This document shows positions 1-7,271 of a DNA stretch of 64,000 nt, in pieces. A program made the translations under genes and the position numbers. How positions within the stretch are numbered: position 1 is the stretch's first letter; each line of letters starts with the position of its first letter. Origin of the DNA: JAHBXC01 sp964350875 (GTDB taxonomy: Bacteria > Planctomycetota > Phycisphaerae > Phycisphaerales > UBA1924); assembly GCA_964350875.1 (NCBI GenBank), contig CAYGLT010000001.1:17812-81811 (forward strand). The letters are read 5' to 3'. The notes below the pieces were generated by a model. It made no database searches and was not told the DNA's origin. It saw only the letters and a list, made by a program, of their open reading frames with translations.

Positions 1-2109
1 GCGGACTGCGGCGCGGTCACGCTCACCCAATCGACCAACCCCGATGTCATCGGCAACGGGAGCGCCGCATGTGTTGACGGCGCCGCCAGCGCCGAGACTT
101 CCGCCGCACGCGTCTTCGTTGCGCCGACCACCATGACGCTCAAGTGCGTGACCTTCGGCGTGCGGTTCAACCAGGGCGGAGACTGGCCCGTCGAGGTCAA
201 CATCCTCACGACGGACAATGTGCTCGGGCCGTACCGCAACCACAACAAGATCATGGAACATGTTGTGCAGTACATCATGTCGAGCGCGAACCGTGAGTTC
301 TATACGGTTGAGTTGCCCGATGTCACGGTGCCCGCGGGGACGCAGTTCATCGTTGAACTCACCAGCCCCAGCCGCCGACCGGCCGACGGGGGCGACGGCG
401 GGCAACTCGCGTTCGGCTTCAACGGGCAGGGCCAGTCGGCGCCGACCTACTTCCGCGGCCCGTTCTGCGGCGCCGAGGACTTCGTCGATATCTCGTCGCT
501 CGGTTTCCCGAACCTGCACCTCGTGATGTCCGTGGGCTACGAGGAGGGCGCGTCGTCGCTGCTCCTCGACGGATTCCACCACAACATCCTCGGCGATGCG
601 CTCTTCACCTCGGACGGCTCGAACGAACTCGTCGTCGAGGGCGACCCGATGAGCGGCCCGTTCGGTTTCTCGGTTCCGTTCGGCGACACCACGATGGGCG
701 TGCAGACGCCCTCGGCCGAATGGGAAGCCGCGCCGGGGACTGCCATGACCGTAAACTTCAACCTTGCGAGCGGCGAGACCGACACACTGTCGTTCGTCAC
801 CGCTCCGGATGAATCGCTCACGCTGGAGACCGGGTTCACATCGTCGGTAGAGCCCGTGTTCGATGTCCTCGTATTCGACGATGGAGAATTCGTCGGTGAG
901 TTGCCCGACCAGACCTCAGGAAGCGTCTCGGTCACGCCGATCGAACGGTTCTCTCTCTTCGGGTTCAGCATCAGTTGCAATCGACACAAGGTGGAATTTG
1001 CCGACGGGACCACGATTACCGACTCGAGCTACGGAGCGAGTTTTCGCGGCAACGCCCTCTTCGCGACGGTAGGTGCGGGGATCATCGGTGATTCCGTTGA
1101 ACTCCGCCTGCGCGATGTCGCGGGCGCCACTCCCTCGCCTCCGCTCTCGGTGGACTTCCTCGCCGACGGCATGATTTCTTTCAAGCGCCCGCGTCACGGG
1201 GCCTTCGCGCCGGGTGTTCGCTTCGGCGATGCTTCGACTTCGCCGCGCGTCGTGGACGGGAACTTCACGGTTGACATCGGCGCCTTGGTCCAGGTGACCA
1301 ACGGTAACGCGCCGATCGAGATCTTCGGCGAGGCGACGATGGCGGCGGGCGGGCCGCGCATTCGTGCCAACAACCTCGGTTCCTCGGGCAAGGACGGAGT
1401 GCGCGTCTCCTTCGGGGGCGTGGACAGCGCGACGGTGGACATCGACATGGTGAACCCCGACCCGCTCACGGCGTTCATGACGCTCGACGCCACGCAACTC
1501 GGCGGCGGCTCGGGCGGCAGCGTCACCATCGACCCGTGCATGGGCTGCCCGCCCCCGATCATCGACGACTGGTGGAATCTTCATCCCGATTTCTCGGCCG
1601 TAGGATCGGGGACTTACACCCTCCAGATCGTCCACAACGACATGGTCGTGCATGAAGCGAGTGGTTTGAGTGGGTTCGCGGGCGCCTCGTCGGGTCGTCC
1701 GTGGAAGGGCGGCAAACTCGGCGGCGCGACGCCTTGCTGGCGCATGTGCTACCCGGACGACACGCCGTTCATCATCGCGAGCACCGGCGCGCAGGTGATG
1801 ATGGACGAGGTGCGCATTCTCGCGGAGAACGCCGGGCCGCTCGAGCACCTCGACTACATCGAGATCCGCGCCGCGAACATGGAGGAGTTCGGGCTGCTCA
1901 ACCCGCAGACCGTGCTGCCGCCGCTGCCGACTCCGTGCTTCGGCGACACCAACGGCGACAATGTCGTGAACTTCTCCGACCTCAACGCGGTGCTGGCCTC
2001 GTTTGGTCAGTCCGGCGCAGGCCTGCCGGGCGATATCGACGGCGACGGGCAGGTGAACTTCGCCGACCTCAACGGCGTGCTGAGCAACTTCGGGAACTCG
2101 TGCCCGTGA
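1..2109 (+). CDS. Secreted protein with C-terminal dockerin-like module (5' truncated)
   Basis: The reading frame is open from base 1, so the N-terminus and any signal peptide lie outside the window. The 702 visible residues are rich in Gly, Asp, Ser and Thr and look like beta-sheet extracellular sequence; no catalytic motif is recognised. The last 57 residues (from TGC at 1936) form a two-repeat Ca-binding module: GDTNGDNVVNFSDL, a short spacer, then GDIDGDGQVNFADL, closed by a Cys one residue before the stop. The same tail ends three other proteins in this window, so it is probably an attachment or sorting module of secreted proteins. Function of the main body is unknown. The gene converges on the GNAT gene. 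Confidence 0.85.
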   Translation, partial: ADCGAVTLTQSTNPDVIGNGSAACVDGAASAETSAARVFVAPTTMTLKCVTFGVRFNQGGDWPVEVNILTTDNVLGPYRNHNKIMEHVVQYIMSSANREFYTVELPDVTVPAGTQFIVELTSPSRRPADGGDGGQLAFGFNGQGQSAPTYFRGPFCGAEDFVDISSLGFPNLHLVMSVGYEEGASSLLLDGFHHNILGDALFTSDGSNELVVEGDPMSGPFGFSVPFGDTTMGVQTPSAEWEAAPGTAMTVNFNLASGETDTLSFVTAPDESLTLETGFTSSVEPVFDVLVFDDGEFVGELPDQTSGSVSVTPIERFSLFGFSISCNRHKVEFADGTTITDSSYGASFRGNALFATVGAGIIGDSVELRLRDVAGATPSPPLSVDFLADGMISFKRPRHGAFAPGVRFGDASTSPRVVDGNFTVDIGALVQVTNGNAPIEIFGEATMAAGGPRIRANNLGSSGKDGVRVSFGGVDSATVDIDMVNPDPLTAFMTLDATQLGGGSGGSVTIDPCMGCPPPIIDDWWNLHPDFSAVGSGTYTLQIVHNDMVVHEASGLSGFAGASSGRPWKGGKLGGATPCWRMCYPDDTPFIIASTGAQVMMDEVRILAENAGPLEHLDYIEIRAANMEEFGLLNPQTVLPPLPTPCFGDTNGDNVVNFSDLNAVLASFGQSGAGLPGDIDGDGQVNFADLNGVLSNFGNSCP

Positions 2110-2166
2110 GTTGAACCGATCGGATCGGCGGCACCGATCGCCACACTTCGACACCTACGACGACAG

Positions 2167-2200
2167 CGCCCCGGACGACAGCCCGGGGCGTTGTTCGTTC
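2167..2200 (+). terminator. Rho-independent terminator after the dockerin-tailed gene
   Basis: An 8-bp perfect GC stem (CGCCCCGG, 2167-2174, with CCGGGGCG, 2183-2190) has an 8-nt loop and is followed by a T-rich tract (ttgttcgtt). It sits 58 nt after the stop codon, between two convergent genes. Confidence 0.65.
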
Positions 2201-2218
2201 TGCGTGAATGCCGAAGAC

Positions 2219-2998
2219 TTACCCAGGGATGCGCACATACAGGAGCATGCTCCCGAATCGACGGAACCCGAGGCGCTCGTACACGGGAGCCCCCGCGACC
2301 GACGCCTGGAGAACCCCGACCGGATAGCCCGTCTCGGCGCCGGCGCGGAGCGCACCGGCGGTGACCCACGCGCCCAGGCCGCGCTTGCGTTGCTCGGGGA
2401 TTGTCGAGATGCCGTAGATCCCCGCGAGCCCGTCGGCGAGGTTCAGCACCGCCGTCGAGACGATCTCGCGTTCTCGCGTGGCGGCGAAGTACACGAAGCC
2501 GGGCGCGCTGTCGCGCAGCGGGTCGGCGAAGATCATCGCGCTCTTGAGCGGGATCTGATAACCGCGCGCGAACGCGTCGCCCCATTCGTCGGCGCGCGAC
2601 GGGTCGATGCGCACGAATTCGTACGCATCGTCGACCGGCGCATCGCGCAGGTCCGCGGCGTCGATCCCCATGATGGGCATCTCCTCGCCGAGGACGAACC
2701 CGCGCTCGGACAGGACCGACGCGACCTCGGGGTCGGCCGAGTCAACAGGAAGCACGATCGCGCACGGCAGTTCCGTCGGGAGCGTGTCGATCGCGGCCCG
2801 GACCGATTCGGCGTCGTGCTCCAATCCGAGCGACGCGAAGTTGCCGAACGGGTGGGGTTCGCCGGTGGAGACCGTGCAGAAGCGGTCGTCGGTGTTCGCG
2901 GACCGATTGCGCAGGAAGCGGCGGATCGTCGAATCCCAATGGCGTTGGATGACCGCGTTCGCGTCTTCGCCGAGGGAGGAGAGTGAAAGGTGGGGCAT
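2219..2998 (-). CDS. GNAT family N-acetyltransferase
   Basis: A protein of 259 residues. The C-terminal third carries the acetyl-CoA-binding core of GNAT enzymes: a beta-4 segment (GLAGIYGISTIPEQR), the pyrophosphate loop KRGLGAW, and the beta-5/alpha-4 region ending in PVYERLGFRRFG. The N-terminal half is a poorly conserved helical region, as in two-domain GNATs. The acceptor substrate cannot be read from the sequence. The start was set at ATG 2998 rather than an upstream in-frame start at 3055, because a TATGCT box lies 7 nt before it and similarity begins there. No Shine-Dalgarno is present. Confidence 0.8.
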   Translation of the reverse strand: MPHLSLSSLGEDANAVIQRHWDSTIRRFLRNRSANTDDRFCTVSTGEPHPFGNFASLGLEHDAESVRAAIDTLPTELPCAIVLPVDSADPEVASVLSERGFVLGEEMPIMGIDAADLRDAPVDDAYEFVRIDPSRADEWGDAFARGYQIPLKSAMIFADPLRDSAPGFVYFAATREREIVSTAVLNLADGLAGIYGISTIPEQRKRGLGAWVTAGALRAGAETGYPVGVLQASVAGAPVYERLGFRRFGSMLLYVRIPG

Positions 2999-3005
2999 CG
3001 GCGAG

Positions 3006-3011
3006 AGCATA
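3006..3011 (-). promoter_or_regulatory. Candidate -10 box, leaderless GNAT mRNA
   Basis: TATGCT reads 3011 to 3006 on the minus strand and ends 7 nt before the ATG. The expected transcription start would coincide with the start codon. No clear -35 box is seen. Confidence 0.4.
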
Positions 3012-3080
3012 CAGCGGGGTGAGCCGCGTGTGGGCGCCGGACTCGGCCGCGACACCTCGATGCTTGAAGCGTTGTTTCAA

Positions 3081-4730
3081 CTACGGGCAGGCAACGCCGA
3101 AGTGCGTCAGCACCTCGTTGAGGTCCATGAAGTCGACATCCCCGTCATTGTCGAAGTCGGCGGAGAGTCCCACGCCGGTGCGCCCGAACTGTGTCAGGGC
3201 CGTGGTGAGATCGGAGAAGTTCACGAGGTTGTCGCCGTTCACATCGCCCGGGCAGTGCGAGGCGGGGACGATCGCGAGGATGGCCGCCTCGATGTCGGGC
3301 AGCGGTCCGATGTTCTGCGTCGCCGGGTTCGCGCCGTCCTGCTGGGGAAGCCCGGTGCTCATGAGCAGGGCGCGCATTTGATGAGAAGTGAGCGTCTGTC
3401 CCGGGTTGCGAACCTTATAGACAGACTGCACGAGCGCGCAGGCGCCCGCGACGACGGGCGACGCGCTCGAGGTGCCGCTGAAACTCGAGGTGTAATGCAG
3501 CGTCGGTCCCTCGGCGCTGTACGCGCCGCCGTAGCCCGTGGTCCACACGCCCTGCCCCCAGCCCTGCAGGTTCACGCGCGAGCCGTAGGTCGAGAACGAG
3601 AGCCGCGAGCGGGGCGTGGTGGTGTTGCCGAATCCGCTGCTCGCCGCGCCGGCGCCGACGATGATCGCGCCGGAGTCGTTCTCCGGAAGAAACGGCCAGT
3701 GCCCGCCGTTGCCCTGGCTGAACATCGGGTCGTCGAGGTTCTGCCCGCCGTTGCCCGCGGCCATGACGACGACCATCCCGTTGCCGACCGCCGTGACGAT
3801 CGCGTTGTACCACGGCGCGAACCACTCCACCGGGACATAGTTCCCGTTGGGGCCCGGGTACTGCTGTTCGATGAGGATGATGTCGCCCGGCTCCATCGCG
3901 TTTGTGGCAGCGACGAGCGCCGACGCGATGTTCCACGCCTGCCCGTCGTAACTCCCGGAGAAGTAGTGCTGGGCATCGGTCGCGATGCCCGTCGTGCCCC
4001 AGCCGTTGTCGCGCGAGGTGATCAGCCCGAGGACGGCCGTCCCGTGGTCGGCGCCGAATCCGGGATCGACTGGCGTCACGCCGACGAGTTGGATCGGCGG
4101 AAGATCCTGGTGGGCGGGGTCGAAGATGTACTCGATGTCCGCGATGCCGACCCCGGCGCCGCGCGTGCCGAGATCGTCCCACGCGTGGAGCGCACCGACG
4201 CCCGTGGGGGCGCGATCGAGGTACCCCTGGTTGGACTCGAAGTCTGGGGGAAGCGGGGGCGCGACTGGCTTGGGCATCGGGAGCGCAATCTCGATGATGT
4301 CGAGCGCGTTGAGCGCGTCGATGACTTCTGCGGTGTCGGCGTCATCGTCGATGAACGCGAAGAACTCGGTGGTCATGTCGGCGAGTGAGCGGCCGAGTGA
4401 GCGCTGCGCGTCGGCTCGGAGTTGCTCGAGCCGCGCTTCGGGCAGGTCGTACACGGCGCGCCACCGAGCGATGGGGAGCGCATCGATCGCGGCGCGTTCT
4501 CCTGCTTCAAGATCGACGACCGGGCTGGCCGCTCGCAACGAGACGGGGGAATCGTCGAGGAACTTGACATAAATCACACCTTCGGCGTGCGTGGCGCCCA
4601 CACGGGTGTGCTCGGCTTTGATCCACGGCTGACGCGGCGCGAGCGGCCCGGGAGCCGCCGCGTGCAGACCGGATGCGGTCAGCAGCAGCGTCGTCACAGC
4701 AAGGGCGAGATGGTGTGCGCGTCTTTGCAT
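3081..4730 (-). CDS. Secreted S8 subtilisin-like serine protease with dockerin-like tail
   Basis: A 549-residue exported protease. The start at 4730 gives a clean signal peptide (MQRRAHHLALAVTTLLL...LHAAAP) and has a strong Shine-Dalgarno, GGAGGA at 4743-4738, which decides against the upstream start at 4799. The catalytic triad of family S8 is visible: Asp in GVGIADIEYIF, His in GADHGTAVLGL, Ser in FSGTSSASPVVAG. A propeptide-like region precedes the catalytic domain. The C-terminus is the shared module GDVNGDNLVNFSDL...DFDNDGDVDFMDL, closed by Cys-Pro-stop. It probably acts at the cell surface or outside the cell. The gene lies 82 nt upstream of the GNAT gene, which has its own -10-like box. 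Confidence 0.92.
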   Translation of the reverse strand: MQRRAHHLALAVTTLLLTASGLHAAAPGPLAPRQPWIKAEHTRVGATHAEGVIYVKFLDDSPVSLRAASPVVDLEAGERAAIDALPIARWRAVYDLPEARLEQLRADAQRSLGRSLADMTTEFFAFIDDDADTAEVIDALNALDIIEIALPMPKPVAPPLPPDFESNQGYLDRAPTGVGALHAWDDLGTRGAGVGIADIEYIFDPAHQDLPPIQLVGVTPVDPGFGADHGTAVLGLITSRDNGWGTTGIATDAQHYFSGSYDGQAWNIASALVAATNAMEPGDIILIEQQYPGPNGNYVPVEWFAPWYNAIVTAVGNGMVVVMAAGNGGQNLDDPMFSQGNGGHWPFLPENDSGAIIVGAGAASSGFGNTTTPRSRLSFSTYGSRVNLQGWGQGVWTTGYGGAYSAEGPTLHYTSSFSGTSSASPVVAGACALVQSVYKVRNPGQTLTSHQMRALLMSTGLPQQDGANPATQNIGPLPDIEAAILAIVPASHCPGDVNGDNLVNFSDLTTALTQFGRTGVGLSADFDNDGDVDFMDLNEVLTHFGVACP

Positions 4731-4999
4731 GTGTGTTTCCTCCGGAGCGCGTGCGCCCTCACGGAGGATCGGTGATGCGTCGGAGCGATGCAAGGACAAT
4801 CCGCGACGGAGCGGGGGAATTCTCGCGCGGGTCTGGGCGAGCCGATTCGCTTTGCGCAGCCGCGCTGTTCCAACCCCGGGAGGATCACCGGGAGCGTCAG
4901 CGGAATCGCATGAACAAGGGGGGCGGCGACGCCCGATAGCGCGCGACGGGAGCGGCAGCGTCCGTTGCGCGACGGGTCGATATCATGGCGTCGACACAG

Positions 5000-5085
5000 G
5001 GCCCTGTGGCGGAATCGGCAGACGCAGCGGACTTAAAATCCGCAGCCCGGCAACGGGCGTGAGGGTTCGACCCCCTCCGGGGCCA
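5000..5085 (+). tRNA. tRNA-Leu (anticodon UAA)
   Basis: The acceptor stem GGCCCTG (5000-5006) pairs with CGGGGCC (5078-5084) with one G-U pair; the discriminator is A5085. The anticodon stem GCGGA/TCCGC (5027-5031/5039-5043) encloses the loop CTTAAAA with anticodon TAA at 5034-5036. There is a long class II variable arm, and the T arm is GAGGG-TTCGACC-CCCTC. CCA is not encoded. A TATCAT box at 4981-4986 is a plausible -10. Confidence 0.97.
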
Positions 5086-5101
5086 TTGAGGGCCGTTTTT
5101 T
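5081..5101 (+). terminator. Weak terminator after tRNA-Leu(UAA)
   Basis: A short GGCC...GGCC stem (5081-5084/5091-5094), overlapping the tRNA 3' end, is followed by six T (5096-5101). The stem is only 4 bp, so the call rests mainly on the T run. Confidence 0.35.
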
Positions 5102-5507
5102 ATGCGCTCTTCGAGCCCGACGACGGCAGCAGCGGCGCGTCGCCCAGATGCTGGAGTTCCTTGCCCAGCGCGAAGCCGGTGATGATGCGCAGCGCGGCCA
5201 CGCCTCCAAGGATCGCGAGTTGATCGAGCGTCGGACGGATCATCGTCTCGATGAGATCGGCGGCGATGAGCAGTTCGAGCGAGAACAAAAGGTACTGCCC
5301 GACGATCTGCCGGAGCGCGGGCCACTTCTGGAGCGGGTCCGTGCCGCGCCGAAATTCTGCGCGCATGAACATGACCAGGCCCACCAGAACTCCCCAGATT
5401 AACACGGCCGCGCACACGATGTTGATGCCCAGCACGACCCAGGTGAGCAGGTCCATGACCGTCTGATGGGCCGCGCTTTCGTATTGCACTGATTGGCTGT
5501 GCTGCAT
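5100..5507 (-). CDS. DUF1622 family membrane protein
   Basis: A protein of 135 residues with two or three membrane-spanning segments: a hydrophobic helix at about residues 17-45 (WVVLGINIVCAAVLIWGVLV) and a second hydrophobic region at about 70-115. The pattern LELLIAADLIETMIRPT, followed by a hydrophobic helix and a GFALGKEL end, matches the DUF1622 family of small bacterial inner-membrane proteins of unknown function. The length is normal for that family. The stop codon overlaps the T run that follows the convergent tRNA gene. Confidence 0.8.
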   Translation of the reverse strand: MQHSQSVQYESAAHQTVMDLLTWVVLGINIVCAAVLIWGVLVGLVMFMRAEFRRGTDPLQKWPALRQIVGQYLLFSLELLIAADLIETMIRPTLDQLAILGGVAALRIITGFALGKELQHLGDAPLLPSSGSKSA

Positions 5508-5544
5508 GGAGGTGTGGCTCGGGGTGTCGTGAAAGAGGTGGAGG

Positions 5545-6597
5545 TCAGTCGGGCCGGCGCGCGATGGTGTACATGCCGAAGAGGTCGTCCTCGAAGTTCA
5601 TCTGCGCGGCCCATCCGAGTTTCTCGCCCATCGCGCGGGCGGTGTCCGTGTCGTCGCGGTTGTACTCGATCACCTCGAACCCGGCGCGCTCCATCGCGTC
5701 CTTCGAGAACGGGCTGCGGCCATCGGCCCAGGGCTTGTACGGCTCGTCGGGGCCGGCCGGCTTCGGGTAGAGGTTGTAGATCACGAACAGGCCGCCGGGT
5801 CTGAGCGCGTCGTGCGTGGCGCGCAGGAACGAGTCGTCGTCGACGCCGAGGTCGATGAGCATGTTCGGCGAAGGCGGCTCGCGCTCGGGGTGGATGTACC
5901 CGAGTTTGAGCACATTCTTGCTGATGATCAGCGCGTGGCCTGTGCCCACTCCCTGCTTGATCGCGCGATCTCTGGGGAATTGCCCCCGCAGCACGCTCAG
6001 CGATCCGTTCGATCCATCGCCCGCGGCCTTCGCACGCGCGACAACGCCCGTGTCGGAGGCGTTCGCGCTGTACAGCGCGTCGAGGACCGGATCGACATCC
6101 ACGCCCACGGCGTGCGCGCCCAGCGAGGCGAGCATCCTCAGATGACCGATCCCGCCGTAGCCGAAGTCGAAGACTTTCTGGTCGTCGAATCCGGTCAGTC
6201 CGTTCTGCGCGGCGAGGTCGATGGCCCGCGCGTAGGCGACGGGCGTGCCGTAGCGCGTGTAGTAGAAGAACCGCTCCGAGAGTTCGGTCCGTTCGTACCC
6301 GTCGCGGATGACCGCTTCCGTGCCGCGCTCGAACGCTTCGTCCTCGGTCAGCGCGTCTCGTGTCGTCCGGTTGAAGTACACGACCCGGGCGCCCGGGCGA
6401 GGCAGGTCCGCGGCGGAGTCGAGGAAACGCTTCGCGAGTTCGGTCTGCATGAGCGGCCGAACGGCGCGAGCCTCGCGCTGGATGGTGTCGATGGTGTCAG
6501 GGGGATTCCCGGGCTGGGCCCGCGCCGGCGAAATCCAGAGAGGGAGCGTCAGGAGCGCTGCGGACATCCGAAGCAGGAAGTGGGATGGAGGTCGCAT
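5545..6597 (-). CDS. Exported class I methyltransferase-like protein
   Basis: A 350-residue protein. An N-terminal signal peptide (hydrophobic core SAALLTLPLWISPARAQ) precedes about 120 residues of unknown type, then a Rossmann fold with the SAM-binding motif I VFDFGYGGIGHLRMLASLGA and an acidic end of beta-2 (GVDVDP). The later GGLFVIYNLYPKP segment fits the beta-5 region of class I methyltransferases. Similar sequences are usually annotated as SAM-dependent methyltransferases, but an exported one is odd because SAM is cytoplasmic. The acceptor is unknown. The gene diverges from the gene at 6749. Confidence 0.7.
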   Translation of the reverse strand: MRPPSHFLLRMSAALLTLPLWISPARAQPGNPPDTIDTIQREARAVRPLMQTELAKRFLDSAADLPRPGARVVYFNRTTRDALTEDEAFERGTEAVIRDGYERTELSERFFYYTRYGTPVAYARAIDLAAQNGLTGFDDQKVFDFGYGGIGHLRMLASLGAHAVGVDVDPVLDALYSANASDTGVVARAKAAGDGSNGSLSVLRGQFPRDRAIKQGVGTGHALIISKNVLKLGYIHPEREPPSPNMLIDLGVDDDSFLRATHDALRPGGLFVIYNLYPKPAGPDEPYKPWADGRSPFSKDAMERAGFEVIEYNRDDTDTARAMGEKLGWAAQMNFEDDLFGMYTIARRPD

Positions 6598-6748
6598 GAT
6601 GGGTACCGCCAGAGAAGGGGGGTGGATGGCCGTTTGGATGTGTTTCGGCCGTTCGGCGCTGGTAGGATGAAGCGGATATCGGGTTTCGCCGACGATACGG
6701 ACGAGCGTTGTGCGCCCGGATCCTGCACACCGAGTTGGGGAGATCAGC

Positions 6749-7213
6749 GTGAGCCAGAACTCGAACAAGTCATCCGGCGGCAACCCGCCGCTACCGTACT
6801 GGGATGAATACCTGGCGACGATCCTCCGCCCGCGGGTCGAGCGCATCGCGCAGGGGCTCGCGTCGAAAGTCGAGAAGTCAGCGATGGATGCGCTCGCCCG
6901 ACGCATCGCCGACGAGCAGCCGAACTTCCCCGGCGGCCCGGACGCGATCGAGCAGGTTTTGCGCGACACGCTCGGACTTCGCTTCCAAGTCACGCTGGAG
7001 CCGATCTTTGGCGTTCATGGAGAGGGGGCCGCCGTCGACGACGGCGAAGGGTTTCCGGAAGGGGACCTGACGGATCAGCAATCCGCTGCAGGCGAGATTG
7101 TCGATCCCGAAACCGGCGATGTGATCGAGGATCACGAGTCGGTCATCCAGCGGCGGCCTTTCGACAACCCGCTCGCACGGGCGGTCGGTATCCGCAAGGA
7201 CCGCGGCCGGTAA
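6749..7213 (+). CDS. Hypothetical cytoplasmic protein
   Basis: A 154-residue acidic protein without signal peptide or membrane segment. A helical region (about 15-75, starting PPLPYWDEYLATILRP) is followed by an Asp/Glu-rich, probably flexible C-terminal half (VDDGEGFPEGDLTD, VDPETGDVIEDHESV) and a basic end. The GTG start at 6749 is preferred over a GTG at 6710 because GGGGAG lies 6 nt before it. No family is recognised. It stands alone between a divergent methyltransferase-like gene and a subtilase gene. Confidence 0.65.
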   Translation: MSQNSNKSSGGNPPLPYWDEYLATILRPRVERIAQGLASKVEKSAMDALARRIADEQPNFPGGPDAIEQVLRDTLGLRFQVTLEPIFGVHGEGAAVDDGEGFPEGDLTDQQSAAGEIVDPETGDVIEDHESVIQRRPFDNPLARAVGIRKDRGR

Positions 7214-7260
7214 ATATCCCTTCAGAGAGGGATGAAACCGGCGCTCCCGGGTGTTCCGTA

Positions 7261-7266
7261 TATCTT
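7261..7266 (+). promoter_or_regulatory. Candidate -10 box, leaderless subtilase mRNA
   Basis: TATCTT ends 5 nt before the ATG at 7272; there is no Shine-Dalgarno. This is the main reason to prefer that start for the subtilase gene. Confidence 0.3.
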
Positions 7267-7271
7267 GGTGT

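Noticed and set aside
7216..7233. ATCCCT...AGGGAT hairpin after the hypothetical gene as a terminator
   Set aside because: Six base pairs and no T run; too weak to call.
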